Positions 36,760 to 44,990 of a stretch of 64,000 nucleotides of DNA are shown one piece after another. Source of the DNA: Saprospiraceae bacterium (GTDB taxonomy: Bacteria > Bacteroidota > Bacteroidia > Chitinophagales > Saprospiraceae); contig JADJXD010000001.1 of the NCBI GenBank assembly GCA_016715985.1, positions 4,216,001-4,280,000 on the forward strand, in the 5' to 3' direction. Position numbers and translations under genes: made by a program. The notes beneath the pieces were generated by a model. It saw nothing but the letters and a program-made list of their open reading frames with translations. It ran no database searches and was not told the DNA's origin. How positions within the stretch are numbered: the first letter of the stretch is position 1; every line of letters starts with the position of its first letter.

Positions 36760-37422
36760 ATGAATCATAAATCTTTTCACAAATATCCTTTTGTATATCA
36801 AAACGAACAGGAAATTCTGAAAAACGCAATCCAGTTCAGAAATAATATGGATGAAAGGAGATCCGTCAGACATTTTTCTGATATGGATGTTTCAAAAGAG
36901 ATCATTGAACACATAATAATGACGGCATCTTCTGCACCTTCAGGCGCTCACAAACAGCCTTGGACTTTTTGTGCCATTTCAGATCCGGAAATAAAAAAAC
37001 AGATCCGACTTGCTGCAGAGAAAGAAGAATTTGAAAATTATCATGGAAGAATGTCTGAAGAATGGCTCAAAGATCTTGAAAAATTTGATACGGACTGGCA
37101 TAAAGAATTTTTGACACAGGCACCATGGTTGATTGTGATTTTCAGAAAATCCTATAATCAGGAAAACGGTCAAAAGACAAAAAATTATTATGTTTCTGAA
37201 TCTGTAGGAATAGCTGCGGGCTTCCTTATCTCTGCAATTCATCAGGCCGGGTTAGTTACTCTGACACATACGCCGAGTCCAATGAACTTTTTATGCGAAA
37301 TATTGAATAGGCCTGAAAATGAAAAGCCGTTTTTATTGCTACCGGTTGGCTTCCCCGCCCATGATGCCAAGGTTCCTCATCTTATCAGGAAGTCAAAAAG
37401 TGAGGTTTTATTTTATTATTAA
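36760..37422 (+). CDS. Nitroreductase family protein
   Basis: A 220-residue flavin enzyme. The FMN-binding start RRSVRHFSDMDVSKEIIEHI and SSAPSGAHKQPWTF are family landmarks, as is the GIAAGFLISAIHQAGL helix that lines the dimer interface. Its extended N-terminus and the LTHTPSPMNFL motif resemble the subgroup related to iodotyrosine deiodinase and BluB-like enzymes. The natural substrate is unknown. Confidence 0.85.
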   Translation: MNHKSFHKYPFVYQNEQEILKNAIQFRNNMDERRSVRHFSDMDVSKEIIEHIIMTASSAPSGAHKQPWTFCAISDPEIKKQIRLAAEKEEFENYHGRMSEEWLKDLEKFDTDWHKEFLTQAPWLIVIFRKSYNQENGQKTKNYYVSESVGIAAGFLISAIHQAGLVTLTHTPSPMNFLCEILNRPENEKPFLLLPVGFPAHDAKVPHLIRKSKSEVLFYY

Positions 37423-37545
37423 AGTATTTGGTGGATGGCTGCTTCAAGCATTTCTAAACATTGATGTTGTTATTGTTTCCTGTTAAACATTATGCTAAAA
37501 GACATTGTTACCTTTTAATTACATCACAAACTAAAAAATAAAATT

Positions 37546-38154
37546 ATGGCTTTTGTATTACCTCAATTAGGTTACAGTTACGACGCATTGGAACCGCATT
37601 TTGATGCCAGAACAATGGAGATTCACCATACAAAACATCATGCAGCTTATACAACCAATCTGAATAATGCTGTTGCAGGTACGGAGTTGGAAAACCATTC
37701 GATTGAAGACATTCTCAAAGGTTTGGATTTAGACAAAGCAGCTATCCGGAATAACGGTGGCGGATTTTGGAACCACAATCTTTTTTGGGAATTAATCCAT
37801 CCTGAAAATAAGGGAAGATTATCGGGTTCTTTAGCTGATGTTGTCAATGATGCATTTGGATCTTTTGAAACTTTTCAGGAAAAATTTGCAGCGGCAGCAA
37901 TGACCAGATTCGGATCCGGCTGGGCATGGTTATGTGTGCATGAAGGCGGAAAAGTAGATATTTGCAGCACTGCAAATCAGGACAATCCATTGATGCCGGG
38001 TATAGGATGTGGAGGCACTCCTATCTTAGGATTAGATGTTTGGGAACATGCTTACTATCTGCATTATCAGAACAGAAGAGCAGACTATGTCACTGCATTC
38101 TGGAATGTATTGAACTGGAATGTAGTAGAGAAAAAGTATCAAGCTGCACTTTAA
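37546..38154 (+). CDS. sodA: Superoxide dismutase, Mn-type
   Basis: A 202-residue Fe/Mn superoxide dismutase. Metal ligands are visible: His in EIHHTKHH, His in FWNHNLFW, and Asp and His in LDVWEHAYYLHYQN. The Gly-rich GGGFWNH segment together with NQDNPL in the C-terminal domain points to the manganese or cambialistic class rather than strict iron. Converts superoxide to hydrogen peroxide in the cytoplasm. Followed by a good terminator. Confidence 0.95.
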   Translation: MAFVLPQLGYSYDALEPHFDARTMEIHHTKHHAAYTTNLNNAVAGTELENHSIEDILKGLDLDKAAIRNNGGGFWNHNLFWELIHPENKGRLSGSLADVVNDAFGSFETFQEKFAAAAMTRFGSGWAWLCVHEGGKVDICSTANQDNPLMPGIGCGGTPILGLDVWEHAYYLHYQNRRADYVTAFWNVLNWNVVEKKYQAAL

Positions 38155-38201
38155 ATAGAGATAACAGTTCGAAAACTGTAGTTTTTAAGAGTCAATATCA
38201 T

Positions 38202-38233
38202 TGCCTTGTTCTTAAGAGAGCAGGGCATTTTTT
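38202..38233 (+). terminator. Terminator after sodA
   Basis: Eleven-pair stem (38202-38212 with 38217-38227, two G-T wobbles), TAAG loop and T run, 47 bases after the sodA stop. Confidence 0.8.
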
Positions 38234-38316
38234 ATTATTTGATGATTTAAATAGGAAATGATTCGTCATTTTCAATCAGATATATTAAATTTTGTTATAA
38301 TGTGTTAAATATATGG

Positions 38317-38324
38317 TAATTTTG
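38317..38324 (+). promoter_or_regulatory. -7 box (TAATTTTG) of the short orphan transcript
   Basis: Matches TAnnTTTG. It would start a transcript near 38329 that ends at the terminator 38471-38510. Confidence 0.4.
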
Positions 38325-38390
38325 GCAATATGAAAAGATTTTTTTGACTTGTAACCGTTTATGGTATAACTTACATAAAAATTTTTATCC

Positions 38391-38459
38391 ATGATCATAT
38401 TTACCATAGCCCTGATGATCCTGATAATGTTCGGGGACAGGATCTTAAAAGAGGCTTAA
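38391..38459 (+). CDS. Putative 22-residue membrane peptide
   Basis: The frame encodes MIIFTIALMILIMFGDRILK plus EA: one short transmembrane helix with a charged C-terminal end, the composition of a small membrane protein. It sits within the short transcription unit between sodA and the decayed toxin-antitoxin locus. No ribosome-binding site is obvious, but those are weak in this phylum. Coding status is unproven. Confidence 0.3.
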   Translation: MIIFTIALMILIMFGDRILKEA

Positions 38460-38470
38460 CACATTGCATT

Positions 38471-38510
38471 AAAGGCTGATATTCCCCCAAATATCAGCCT
38501 TTATTTTTTT
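38471..38510 (+). terminator. Terminator of the short orphan transcript
   Basis: Twelve-pair perfect stem AAAGGCTGATAT/ATATCAGCCTTT (38471-38482 with 38491-38502), eight-base loop, followed by ATTTTTTT. One of the strongest terminators in the window. Confidence 0.85.
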
Positions 38511-38629
38511 CATTTGACACAAATATCCAGTTCATGCGCTAAACTACTATCCAAAACTCCATCTTAAGTGAGTATTTTAAGAAGTTCTTCCAACCTTCTA
38601 TTTTTTAACTTATATTCTTCCGTGTCCAT
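38510..38629 (-). pseudogene. higA: Decayed HigA-type antitoxin
   Basis: An ATG at 38629 opens the frame MDTEEYKLKNRRLEELLKIL-T, interrupted by TAA at 38564-38566, and then continues in the same frame as DGVLDSSLAHELDICVK to a second stop at 38510-38512. The start and the late HELDICVK piece fit the HigA antitoxins that accompany HigB (typical pattern ELDxLxxLxExYE). The DNA-binding domain is absent. It begins five bases after the end of the higB remnant, the normal toxin-antitoxin order. Confidence 0.6.
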
Positions 38630-38634
38630 ATTTA

Positions 38635-38885
38635 TTAAATATTTTTAACATCAATTTTATTATATTCGATGTGTGTACCTAAATCTGATATATATCTTTT
38701 TTCGAAGCAAAAATAATTATAACAATTAGTCTTAAATCATTCCCTTTAATATTAAATACGTACCTGTTATTTCCAATATAATCTACAGAATTAAAATCCT
38801 TTTTAATGTCCTGAAATGAATTCCAGTACGAATTTTTAGCAATTTTTTACCAGTAATGTAAAGGTATTTTTAGCGTTTTAATGTT
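38635..38885 (-). pseudogene. higB: Decayed HigB-type toxin (mRNA interferase)
   Basis: Minus-strand remnant of the HigB toxin family. Conserved blocks are still legible: YWNSFQDIKKDFNSVDYIGN followed by NRYVFNIKGN and RLIVIII, then in a shifted frame IYIRF and GTHIEYNKIDVKNI to a stop. Decay is clear: a nonsense TAA at 38847-38849 inside the early helix, small indels around 38675-38690 and loss of part of the N-terminal region. HigB cleaves ribosome-bound mRNA when active; this copy cannot be. Confidence 0.8.
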
Positions 38886-39071
38886 TTATTGAAAATTCGG
38901 AAATGGTTCTAATGGTTACAATTCGCATCGACAGAAATTAGTATAAATATAATGAAATTTAATTCTATAATATGGAATTAGTTTAAATTATTTTTATGTT
39001 TTGGGTAGTACTTAAGATAATTTCATAAATCCTTTTATTTTTACATTTTAAAATAAAAAAATACTTAGGTG

Positions 39072-40766
39072 ATGGAAAAAGCAAGCTCGAAGAAAGTAGT
39101 TATCATTCCAATCTTTGCAATTATAGGTTATTTATCAAATTTTCTATATTACCATATAGAATACAACTTAACTGGAATCGGCTTCATATTAGAGCTTTTT
39201 AGTCTTGTAAAACCACCTTCTGATTTGGGATATTATATGAATGAGTTTAGTATATCTCCAAATTTTTTCTTTCATAGAATCTATTTTTTTGAGACTATAT
39301 TGGGAGTTGTAACAATATTAGGTTTATTGCAGTATATCATTTCTAATGGAAAAAGATTTAACTTACTAGGTTTTTCATTTTCTATTATATTTTTTTCTAC
39401 TTTAGTAAATCTAATACTTCAAATATATGGTTTAATTTTTACCGGGTCTGAGTTTGCTAAGTTAATCCCAACTTACATAAATAAAACGCTTTTTTTGGCT
39501 CTGAATCTAATTTGGATAGTTCTGTCATTTTATATTTTGAAAACTTTAACTGCTCAAATCAATCTGAAAAAGTTTGAAAACAGTGATGTTAAACTAGACT
39601 ATCAAAGGATTTCAATTTATTCAGTTTTAGATTTGTTACTAGCAATGTTAATTCTAACTCCATTGATAATGATATTGATAGGTAGTTTTTTACACGCATT
39701 AGAAATAATTGGGTTGGTAAAAATCAGCATTATAATTATGGGGGTGATGTCTATTTTTATATATAATCTGTTTTTTGATATACAATTTGGACTTACACCG
39801 GGTAGATTTCTTTTTGGCAAATTACTCTTAACGCCAGACATCCACTATTTATCTGCAAAAAATAGTTTGTTGAGAACGTATTATAATATAACATTGAACA
39901 AGGAATCGGCAACTCCAAAATGGCAATTGTTTAGAATAAATGAAGATACAACATCACCATTTCGAAGAATCTTATTTTTGTTATTTTTCATTATGGTTTT
40001 AGGTGGATATGGATTTCACTCAATGTCCAAAAAATATACTTCTCAAACCCATAATAATGCTGGTCATACTAATAAATTTCATTTTATATCTTCAAATCTC
40101 CAATATTTAGATACTACCACTATTATTGAGCTTGGAAAGAATAATTCTTCCAGAGGACTATATTTGAAGATTCTCAATATTGAAGATGATAGTATCCTCA
40201 TGAGTGTGATTGATAATGAAGGAAAGTATATCAAGGATGTTAACCTAATCAATGAAATGTTTTTAAATAGTCAGGATTCAGTAACTATTATTAAAATTTC
40301 TAAAGCTGATTTAAATGAAAAATATATTGGCTTTAATTATTCAAATTTATATCCCTGTCATGAAAATTTTATTATTGAACAACAAAACGGTAAAGATTCA
40401 TTTTGTTTAAGATTTTTATATAATTATGCTAAACCAAGTTTATTATTAGATTATTTTCTGGTGGTAAGGAATAGGAATATTGAGAAGGCAGTTGAATTAA
40501 AAATTAAAAATTGGGGAAGCACAGGATTTATAACTGACTTTAAATCGAATGATGAAAATTGCCGGTTAATAGTTGAGCTTCCTTTAAAATTAAATTCAAT
40601 TGCAACGAAAATAGGTTCTGAAAATATAAGATTTAAAATTGCGGATTATTGGAGTTCGATAGATATTGAACTGACAGTGGTCAATGATTTGACTACACCC
40701 ACTTTAAAACAAAAATATAGAGTGACAGGAAAGCCATACAATTTGCTAATGAAAAGGATTGAATAA
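39072..40766 (+). CDS. RDD-like membrane protein with large C-terminal domain
   Basis: A 564-residue protein, starting at ATG 39072 (a GTG one codon earlier is less likely). It has about four N-terminal transmembrane helices (to residue 160), then an RDD-like module (about 175-285) with RISIYSVLDLLLAMLILTPL and the GLTPGRFLFGKLLL motif. One more helix near 300-318 precedes a soluble C-terminal region (about 330-564) with beta-rich composition that matches nothing I know. The function is unknown. It is AT-rich and lies beside the decayed toxin-antitoxin pair. Confidence 0.6.
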   Translation: MEKASSKKVVIIPIFAIIGYLSNFLYYHIEYNLTGIGFILELFSLVKPPSDLGYYMNEFSISPNFFFHRIYFFETILGVVTILGLLQYIISNGKRFNLLGFSFSIIFFSTLVNLILQIYGLIFTGSEFAKLIPTYINKTLFLALNLIWIVLSFYILKTLTAQINLKKFENSDVKLDYQRISIYSVLDLLLAMLILTPLIMILIGSFLHALEIIGLVKISIIIMGVMSIFIYNLFFDIQFGLTPGRFLFGKLLLTPDIHYLSAKNSLLRTYYNITLNKESATPKWQLFRINEDTTSPFRRILFLLFFIMVLGGYGFHSMSKKYTSQTHNNAGHTNKFHFISSNLQYLDTTTIIELGKNNSSRGLYLKILNIEDDSILMSVIDNEGKYIKDVNLINEMFLNSQDSVTIIKISKADLNEKYIGFNYSNLYPCHENFIIEQQNGKDSFCLRFLYNYAKPSLLLDYFLVVRNRNIEKAVELKIKNWGSTGFITDFKSNDENCRLIVELPLKLNSIATKIGSENIRFKIADYWSSIDIELTVVNDLTTPTLKQKYRVTGKPYNLLMKRIE

Positions 40767-40878
40767 TTGGCGTTTAATTATAGAAGAATGTAATTTTCAC
40801 CCTTTTTTAGTGTCGAATTTTTGCTTGAATTTTTATTGTTTTTTAGTCAATTGAGAGATGGAACTGATGGATCCTGTT

Positions 40879-41358
40879 TTACTTTAATGAATTATACATT
40901 CTTTTTACGTCCTGTTCGGTAAATTCTCCTGTGATAGCTGCCTGGCCTATAAATTCTTTATCACCCTGAAGTAGTATCCAACGAAAATCGTAACACTTGC
41001 CGGTAAAATTGACCGATTCTTTTTCAAAAATAAAACCGTCATCATATTCTTCTACCATCTTAATAAAATAAGGGTTTGAAATGACCTCGGCTTTTAATGA
41101 TTGTTTTATTTGTTGAATATTATTGTGGAGAGCCTGAGACATGAATATATGTATGTTGAAATCTTTTCCCGATTTTACCGCAATATCAGATGAGTATCCT
41201 TTACTGCCAGTTAATACTTCTGCATTTTCATCAATGTTGACATTAATTGGAAATCCATATTTCATCAGGCTGATACCATTATGTGCTTTTTTTTGAGAGG
41301 AATTACAACTTATTGATAATGTTAAACCAACACATAAAATATATAATAATGTTTTCAT
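40879..41358 (-). CDS. Hypothetical lipoprotein
   Basis: A 159-residue protein with a lipoprotein signal (LSISCN, Cys near residue 18). The mature part has the blocks MKYGFPINVNIDENAEVLTG and FIFEKESVNFTGKCYDFRWI. No family is recognised. The predicted location is an envelope membrane facing the periplasm. Confidence 0.6.
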   Translation of the reverse strand: MKTLLYILCVGLTLSISCNSSQKKAHNGISLMKYGFPINVNIDENAEVLTGSKGYSSDIAVKSGKDFNIHIFMSQALHNNIQQIKQSLKAEVISNPYFIKMVEEYDDGFIFEKESVNFTGKCYDFRWILLQGDKEFIGQAAITGEFTEQDVKRMYNSLK

Positions 41359-41575
41359 ATTCTCTTTATTATTGAAGCAAATGTAAATAAATTATACTTG
41401 ATTTAGCCTGTTTTATTAAACTTAAACTGTAAAGCAATAAGTCAAAAAAACTTAACCAAGCCAAAGTACCCACTCCGATTTCTGATAGAGATAAAGTTGT
41501 ATCAAACAAATCCCTAATATTTTTGGGTAAACCACAATTAAAAAAAATACATGGTGGATAACGAAATTATATTTC

Positions 41576-41583
41576 TATATTTG
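41576..41583 (+). promoter_or_regulatory. -7 box (TATATTTG) for the DUF2892 gene
   Basis: Matches TAnnTTTG, 74 bases before the ATG at 41658. Confidence 0.45.
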
Positions 41584-41657
41584 TAATTACTTTACAAGCT
41601 GACAGCACAATTTAATAGTGATGGCGGTCAGATTAAATCAAATAAAATTATCGTATC

Positions 41658-41858
41658 ATGGTAAAAAATATGGGTATCACAGACAAACGTATCAGAATGA
41701 TTGTCGCACTGCTAATTGCTATTTTGTTTTATTTTAATATCATTACAGGAACGTTAGCTTATATTTTAGTTGGACTGGGAATTATATTTGCATTGACCAG
41801 TTTTATAAGTTTCTGCCCTTTATATACATTAGTGGGAATGAACACAAAAGGTAAATAA
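41658..41858 (+). CDS. DUF2892 (YgaP-type) inner-membrane protein
   Basis: A 66-residue protein with two transmembrane helices (about 14-31 and 33-50). The start KNMGITDKRIRMIVALLIA and the end SFCPLYTLVGMNT are the DUF2892 pattern, including the SxCPLY segment and its single Cys. In other bacteria this domain is joined to rhodanese modules or stands alone; its role is unclear. Confidence 0.85.
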   Translation: MVKNMGITDKRIRMIVALLIAILFYFNIITGTLAYILVGLGIIFALTSFISFCPLYTLVGMNTKGK

Positions 41859-42157
41859 GATTTTTAAAAATTTGATTATATTAAAAAAATCATCATTTTA
41901 GTTTCAAATTAATCATTTGCACAAACTGAAGTGCAGAGTCAATTTGATAAACAATACAGTATCATAAAGCCTTCTTAGGTTACTGTAATTTGTTGTCGTC
42001 AATGACAAAACCATAACTTTTCAAAACACAATTAGGAGTGATTGTGTTCTCCATTTATCTAAAATTTCAATGAGCACGGATACTTTCTTTTATGGCAAAA
42101 TAAAAGCTGAGTTCCTGTTATTATCATTACCAAAATAAACATTATAAATTCAGTCAA

Positions 42158-43978
42158 ATGAAATTCAAATATTTTACTCTTTTATTATTCCTTCCTTTTC
42201 TGCTAACAGGACAGGACTTTCAGTTAATTCCGGTTGCACAGGGATTTATCAGGCCTGTTGACATTAGTCATGCTGGAGACGAACGACTTTTTATTACTGA
42301 AAAGGATGGCACCATTGCTATATTATACGAGAATGGAACCAAGTCTGCAACGCCATTTCTGGATATAAAGAATCGGGTCAATGCATTAGCCAATGAAAGA
42401 GGATTATTAGGCCTTGCATTTCATCCGGACTACAAAAATAATGGTTATTTTTATGTTCACTATACCAATAATTCGGGCAATTCGACTATTTCCAGATTTA
42501 AGGTTTCAGAGAACAATACCGAAATGGCTGATCCAACTTCAGAATTAATTCTGATGGTAGTAAACCAACCGTTTAATAATCACAATGCGGGGGATTTGAA
42601 TTTTGGTCCGGACGGATATTTGTATATTGGTATGGGGGACGGAGGAAGTGGAGGAGACCCCGGCAACCGATCACAGAATCCTAAAGATCGGCTTGGGAAA
42701 ATACTCAGAATAGATGTAGATAGTGATGTGTTGCCTTTTGGCATACCAGCCGACAATCCTTTCGTAAATAACGCGGATACTTTACAAGAGATATGGTCGC
42801 TGGGATGGAGAAACCCCTGGAGATTTAGTTTTGACAGATTGACAGGAGATATGTGGGTAGGAGATGTCGGACAGAGTAAATGGGAGGAAGTTAATATGGA
42901 AAAAGCCGGAAATGGCGGTCAAAATTATGGGTGGAGATGTTATGAAGGGATGGAAGTATTTAATTCTGCCGGTTGCGGGCCGATCGGGAAATATGTATTT
43001 CCGGTCCATGTTTATCCCAACAGATTTGATGTAGGATGTTCATTGACAGGTGGTTATGTTTACAGAGGAACACAAAATCCAACTTTTTACGGAAAATACA
43101 TTTTCACAGATTTTTGTACCGGGATTTTCTGGACACTCAGCAATCAAAATGATGGATGGGTTCATGAAGAATTGGCCGATTTGGATAATCAGGATTATTC
43201 CAGTTTTGGAGAAGATATGCATGGTGAGTTGTACGTAGCAGGGCTGGCAAGTGGTAGAATTTTCAGAATTTCTGATGGTGTTTGTTCAGGTTTTATGGAA
43301 AGAGAAATTATGATAAATGTTACTCAACCTACATGTCCTGGAGAATGTAACGCATCCATTCTGATAGAAGGAGATACAACAGGATTGTTAGTTAATGGTC
43401 AAAGTTCATTTGTAATCACCGGATTATGCTCGGGAAAATATGAAGTTGCATTTAGTGATTCAAATACTTGTGTCAGAGTCTTGGAAGTGGAAGTACCTGA
43501 AACGGATACTGAAATTATTCAGATTCAGGTTGACAATGATACATTGATTGCTGCCGGAAGTATATTGAGTAGTTATATCTGGTTTTTAAACGGACAGGTT
43601 GCCGGCGTTACGTCTGTACCGGTTTTTGTACCTTCTTCAAGTGGGAGTTATTATACTGTCGGATTAAGTGCTGCAGGATGTCAGGTAGTTTCTGATACAT
43701 TGGATTTTATCCTTTCCAAAACAAATGAGATCGTATTCAAAAATAAATTAATCATATTGGGCAATCCGGTTTTAGAAATGAAATTGAAATGGCAGGATGC
43801 AGAAAATTTAAACAATTCTTATCTTATTCTGGATATCAATGGTACTCTGATTCGGCGTTTTGGACTTGAAAAAAATCAGGATGGAATATATGAATATCCG
43901 GTAGAATTTTTACCAACGGGTGCATACATATTGGTAGGTGGCTCCAATGTTGCAAAGTTTATAGTGGGACAACCATGA
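42158..43978 (+). CDS. Secreted PQQ-type sugar dehydrogenase with sorting tail
   Basis: A 606-residue protein with a Sec signal peptide (about 1-18, ending LLTGQ). The six-bladed propeller of the soluble aldose sugar dehydrogenase (GSDH/YliI) family occupies about residues 20-380: LLGLAFHPDYKNNGYFYVHY, HNAGDLNFGPDGYLYIGMGD, GGSGGDP and SLGWRNPWRFSFD. A cysteine-rich connector follows, and the C-terminal 75 residues (GNPVLEMKLKWQDAEN to KFIVGQ) look like a type A T9SS sorting domain. It would oxidise sugars outside the cell if PQQ is available; no PQQ biosynthesis gene is visible. Confidence 0.85.
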   Translation: MKFKYFTLLLFLPFLLTGQDFQLIPVAQGFIRPVDISHAGDERLFITEKDGTIAILYENGTKSATPFLDIKNRVNALANERGLLGLAFHPDYKNNGYFYVHYTNNSGNSTISRFKVSENNTEMADPTSELILMVVNQPFNNHNAGDLNFGPDGYLYIGMGDGGSGGDPGNRSQNPKDRLGKILRIDVDSDVLPFGIPADNPFVNNADTLQEIWSLGWRNPWRFSFDRLTGDMWVGDVGQSKWEEVNMEKAGNGGQNYGWRCYEGMEVFNSAGCGPIGKYVFPVHVYPNRFDVGCSLTGGYVYRGTQNPTFYGKYIFTDFCTGIFWTLSNQNDGWVHEELADLDNQDYSSFGEDMHGELYVAGLASGRIFRISDGVCSGFMEREIMINVTQPTCPGECNASILIEGDTTGLLVNGQSSFVITGLCSGKYEVAFSDSNTCVRVLEVEVPETDTEIIQIQVDNDTLIAAGSILSSYIWFLNGQVAGVTSVPVFVPSSSGSYYTVGLSAAGCQVVSDTLDFILSKTNEIVFKNKLIILGNPVLEMKLKWQDAENLNNSYLILDINGTLIRRFGLEKNQDGIYEYPVEFLPTGAYILVGGSNVAKFIVGQP

Positions 43979-44243
43979 TATGAATATAAGCAGACTGACT
44001 GCTTGATTCATGTCCATTGGTGTTGGCTAAACCGAAAGAAGAATTTTTATTCTTTGAATTTTCTTTTTCAGTGAGTATTACACGAACTTATGTCACTCAC
44101 GAAGTTGATTTTTAAATATATTGGAAATATTGAGCTGAATAAGGGTAACAATTAATGAATGTTATCGACTAATATTCAAATACAAAAATTGTATTTTTTT
44201 TATTTAAATTCAGTATCCTTTAACTATTTAAAAAAAAACTATC

Positions 44244-44885
44244 ATGAGAACAATTACTTTTTATTTCAGAACTTTGGCGATTTTGTTAATCACAGTTTTA
44301 TTTACATCCTGTCAAAAGGACAATACTGTCACTACAGACGAACTACAGACGGTAGCAGAAAGCAGACTCAGATTCAGTCAGCCTACCTGTACAAGCGTCC
44401 TTGGCACCGGCTGGGACAAAGAAATCATCCTGAATGGCCCTGAGTATTTACAAAAGGCTCTCTTAAATGAAGGTGTCAGTGATGCCATATTTTTGACCGG
44501 TCCGGTTGACTCCAGATCATGGACTCTTGAATCGAAATGTGCAGATGCATATGTGTCATTTACACCGGAAGGTGAAATATATGCAGAGGCTCATGGCTAT
44601 GATAATTACACATCTGAATCTTTCAGTATGAAACTGATATCATCTCCAAAAGGGGGAACAATGGTCAGTATATCCGGGAAATCAGAGAAGGAGTGGAAAG
44701 TTGTCTCTACAGACGCCACGACATACAAAAATCGTGTTGTAATAATCGCTACATCAGATCGCGGTAAGGGATCGAACCGTGATATTGCTATGGTAACATT
44801 GAATATTCATACAAAATTTGAAGAGATCAACGGCTACAGGACTGCCAAAGCATCACTTTCATTATTAGGTTTTAGTTTTTTGTAA
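44244..44885 (+). CDS. Hypothetical lipoprotein
   Basis: A 213-residue protein of unknown function. A lipoprotein signal peptide ends in LFTSCQ (Cys near residue 26). The mature part is beta-rich with blocks VLGTGWDKEIILNGPEYLQK and TDRGKGSNRDIAMVTL-like strands. It is followed directly by a terminator shared with the convergent susD gene. Confidence 0.6.
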   Translation: MRTITFYFRTLAILLITVLFTSCQKDNTVTTDELQTVAESRLRFSQPTCTSVLGTGWDKEIILNGPEYLQKALLNEGVSDAIFLTGPVDSRSWTLESKCADAYVSFTPEGEIYAEAHGYDNYTSESFSMKLISSPKGGTMVSISGKSEKEWKVVSTDATTYKNRVVIIATSDRGKGSNRDIAMVTLNIHTKFEEINGYRTAKASLSLLGFSFL

Positions 44886-44910
44886 TTAATAAATTTCAGA
44901 ATTATTAATA

Positions 44911-44940
44911 AAGGCCCGGGGTTTATTCCGGGCCTTTTCG
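44911..44940. terminator. Bidirectional terminator between lipoprotein gene and susD
   Basis: Nine-pair perfect stem AAGGCCCGG/CCGGGCCTT (44911-44919 with 44928-44936) with eight-base loop, T run on the plus side and A/T-rich flank on the minus side. Confidence 0.75.
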
Positions 44941-44990
44941 ATTGTATCTAATGTGAAATTTTTTATACCAACATTAACCAACATTTTTCC

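Larger units (their letters stand above)
38329..38510 (+). ncRNA. Candidate short structured transcript (about 180 nt)
   Basis: An isolated unit with its own promoter-like box, an internal perfect seven-pair stem (GATCCTG 38417-38423 with CAGGATC 38438-38444) and a strong terminator hairpin. It could be a small RNA, or the mRNA of the 22-residue protein described separately. At its 5' end sits a five-codon reading frame (38330-38347, MKRFF). Confidence 0.35.

Noticed and set aside
38344..38370. TTGACT and TATAAC, resembling an E. coli-type promoter
   Set aside because: Spacing is only 15 bases and the phylum uses TAnnTTTG; the box at 38317 is preferred.
41433..41561. Plus-strand frame ending GKPQLKKIHGG and an overlapping minus-strand frame in the gap after the 159-residue lipoprotein gene
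   Set aside because: Both look protein-like over about 40-57 codons, but neither has a start codon or a recognised family; kept only as a possible unrecognised remnant.
42071..42139. 22-codon frame (MSTDTFFYGKIKAEF...) before the sugar dehydrogenase gene
   Set aside because: No promoter box, terminator or composition supporting a gene.
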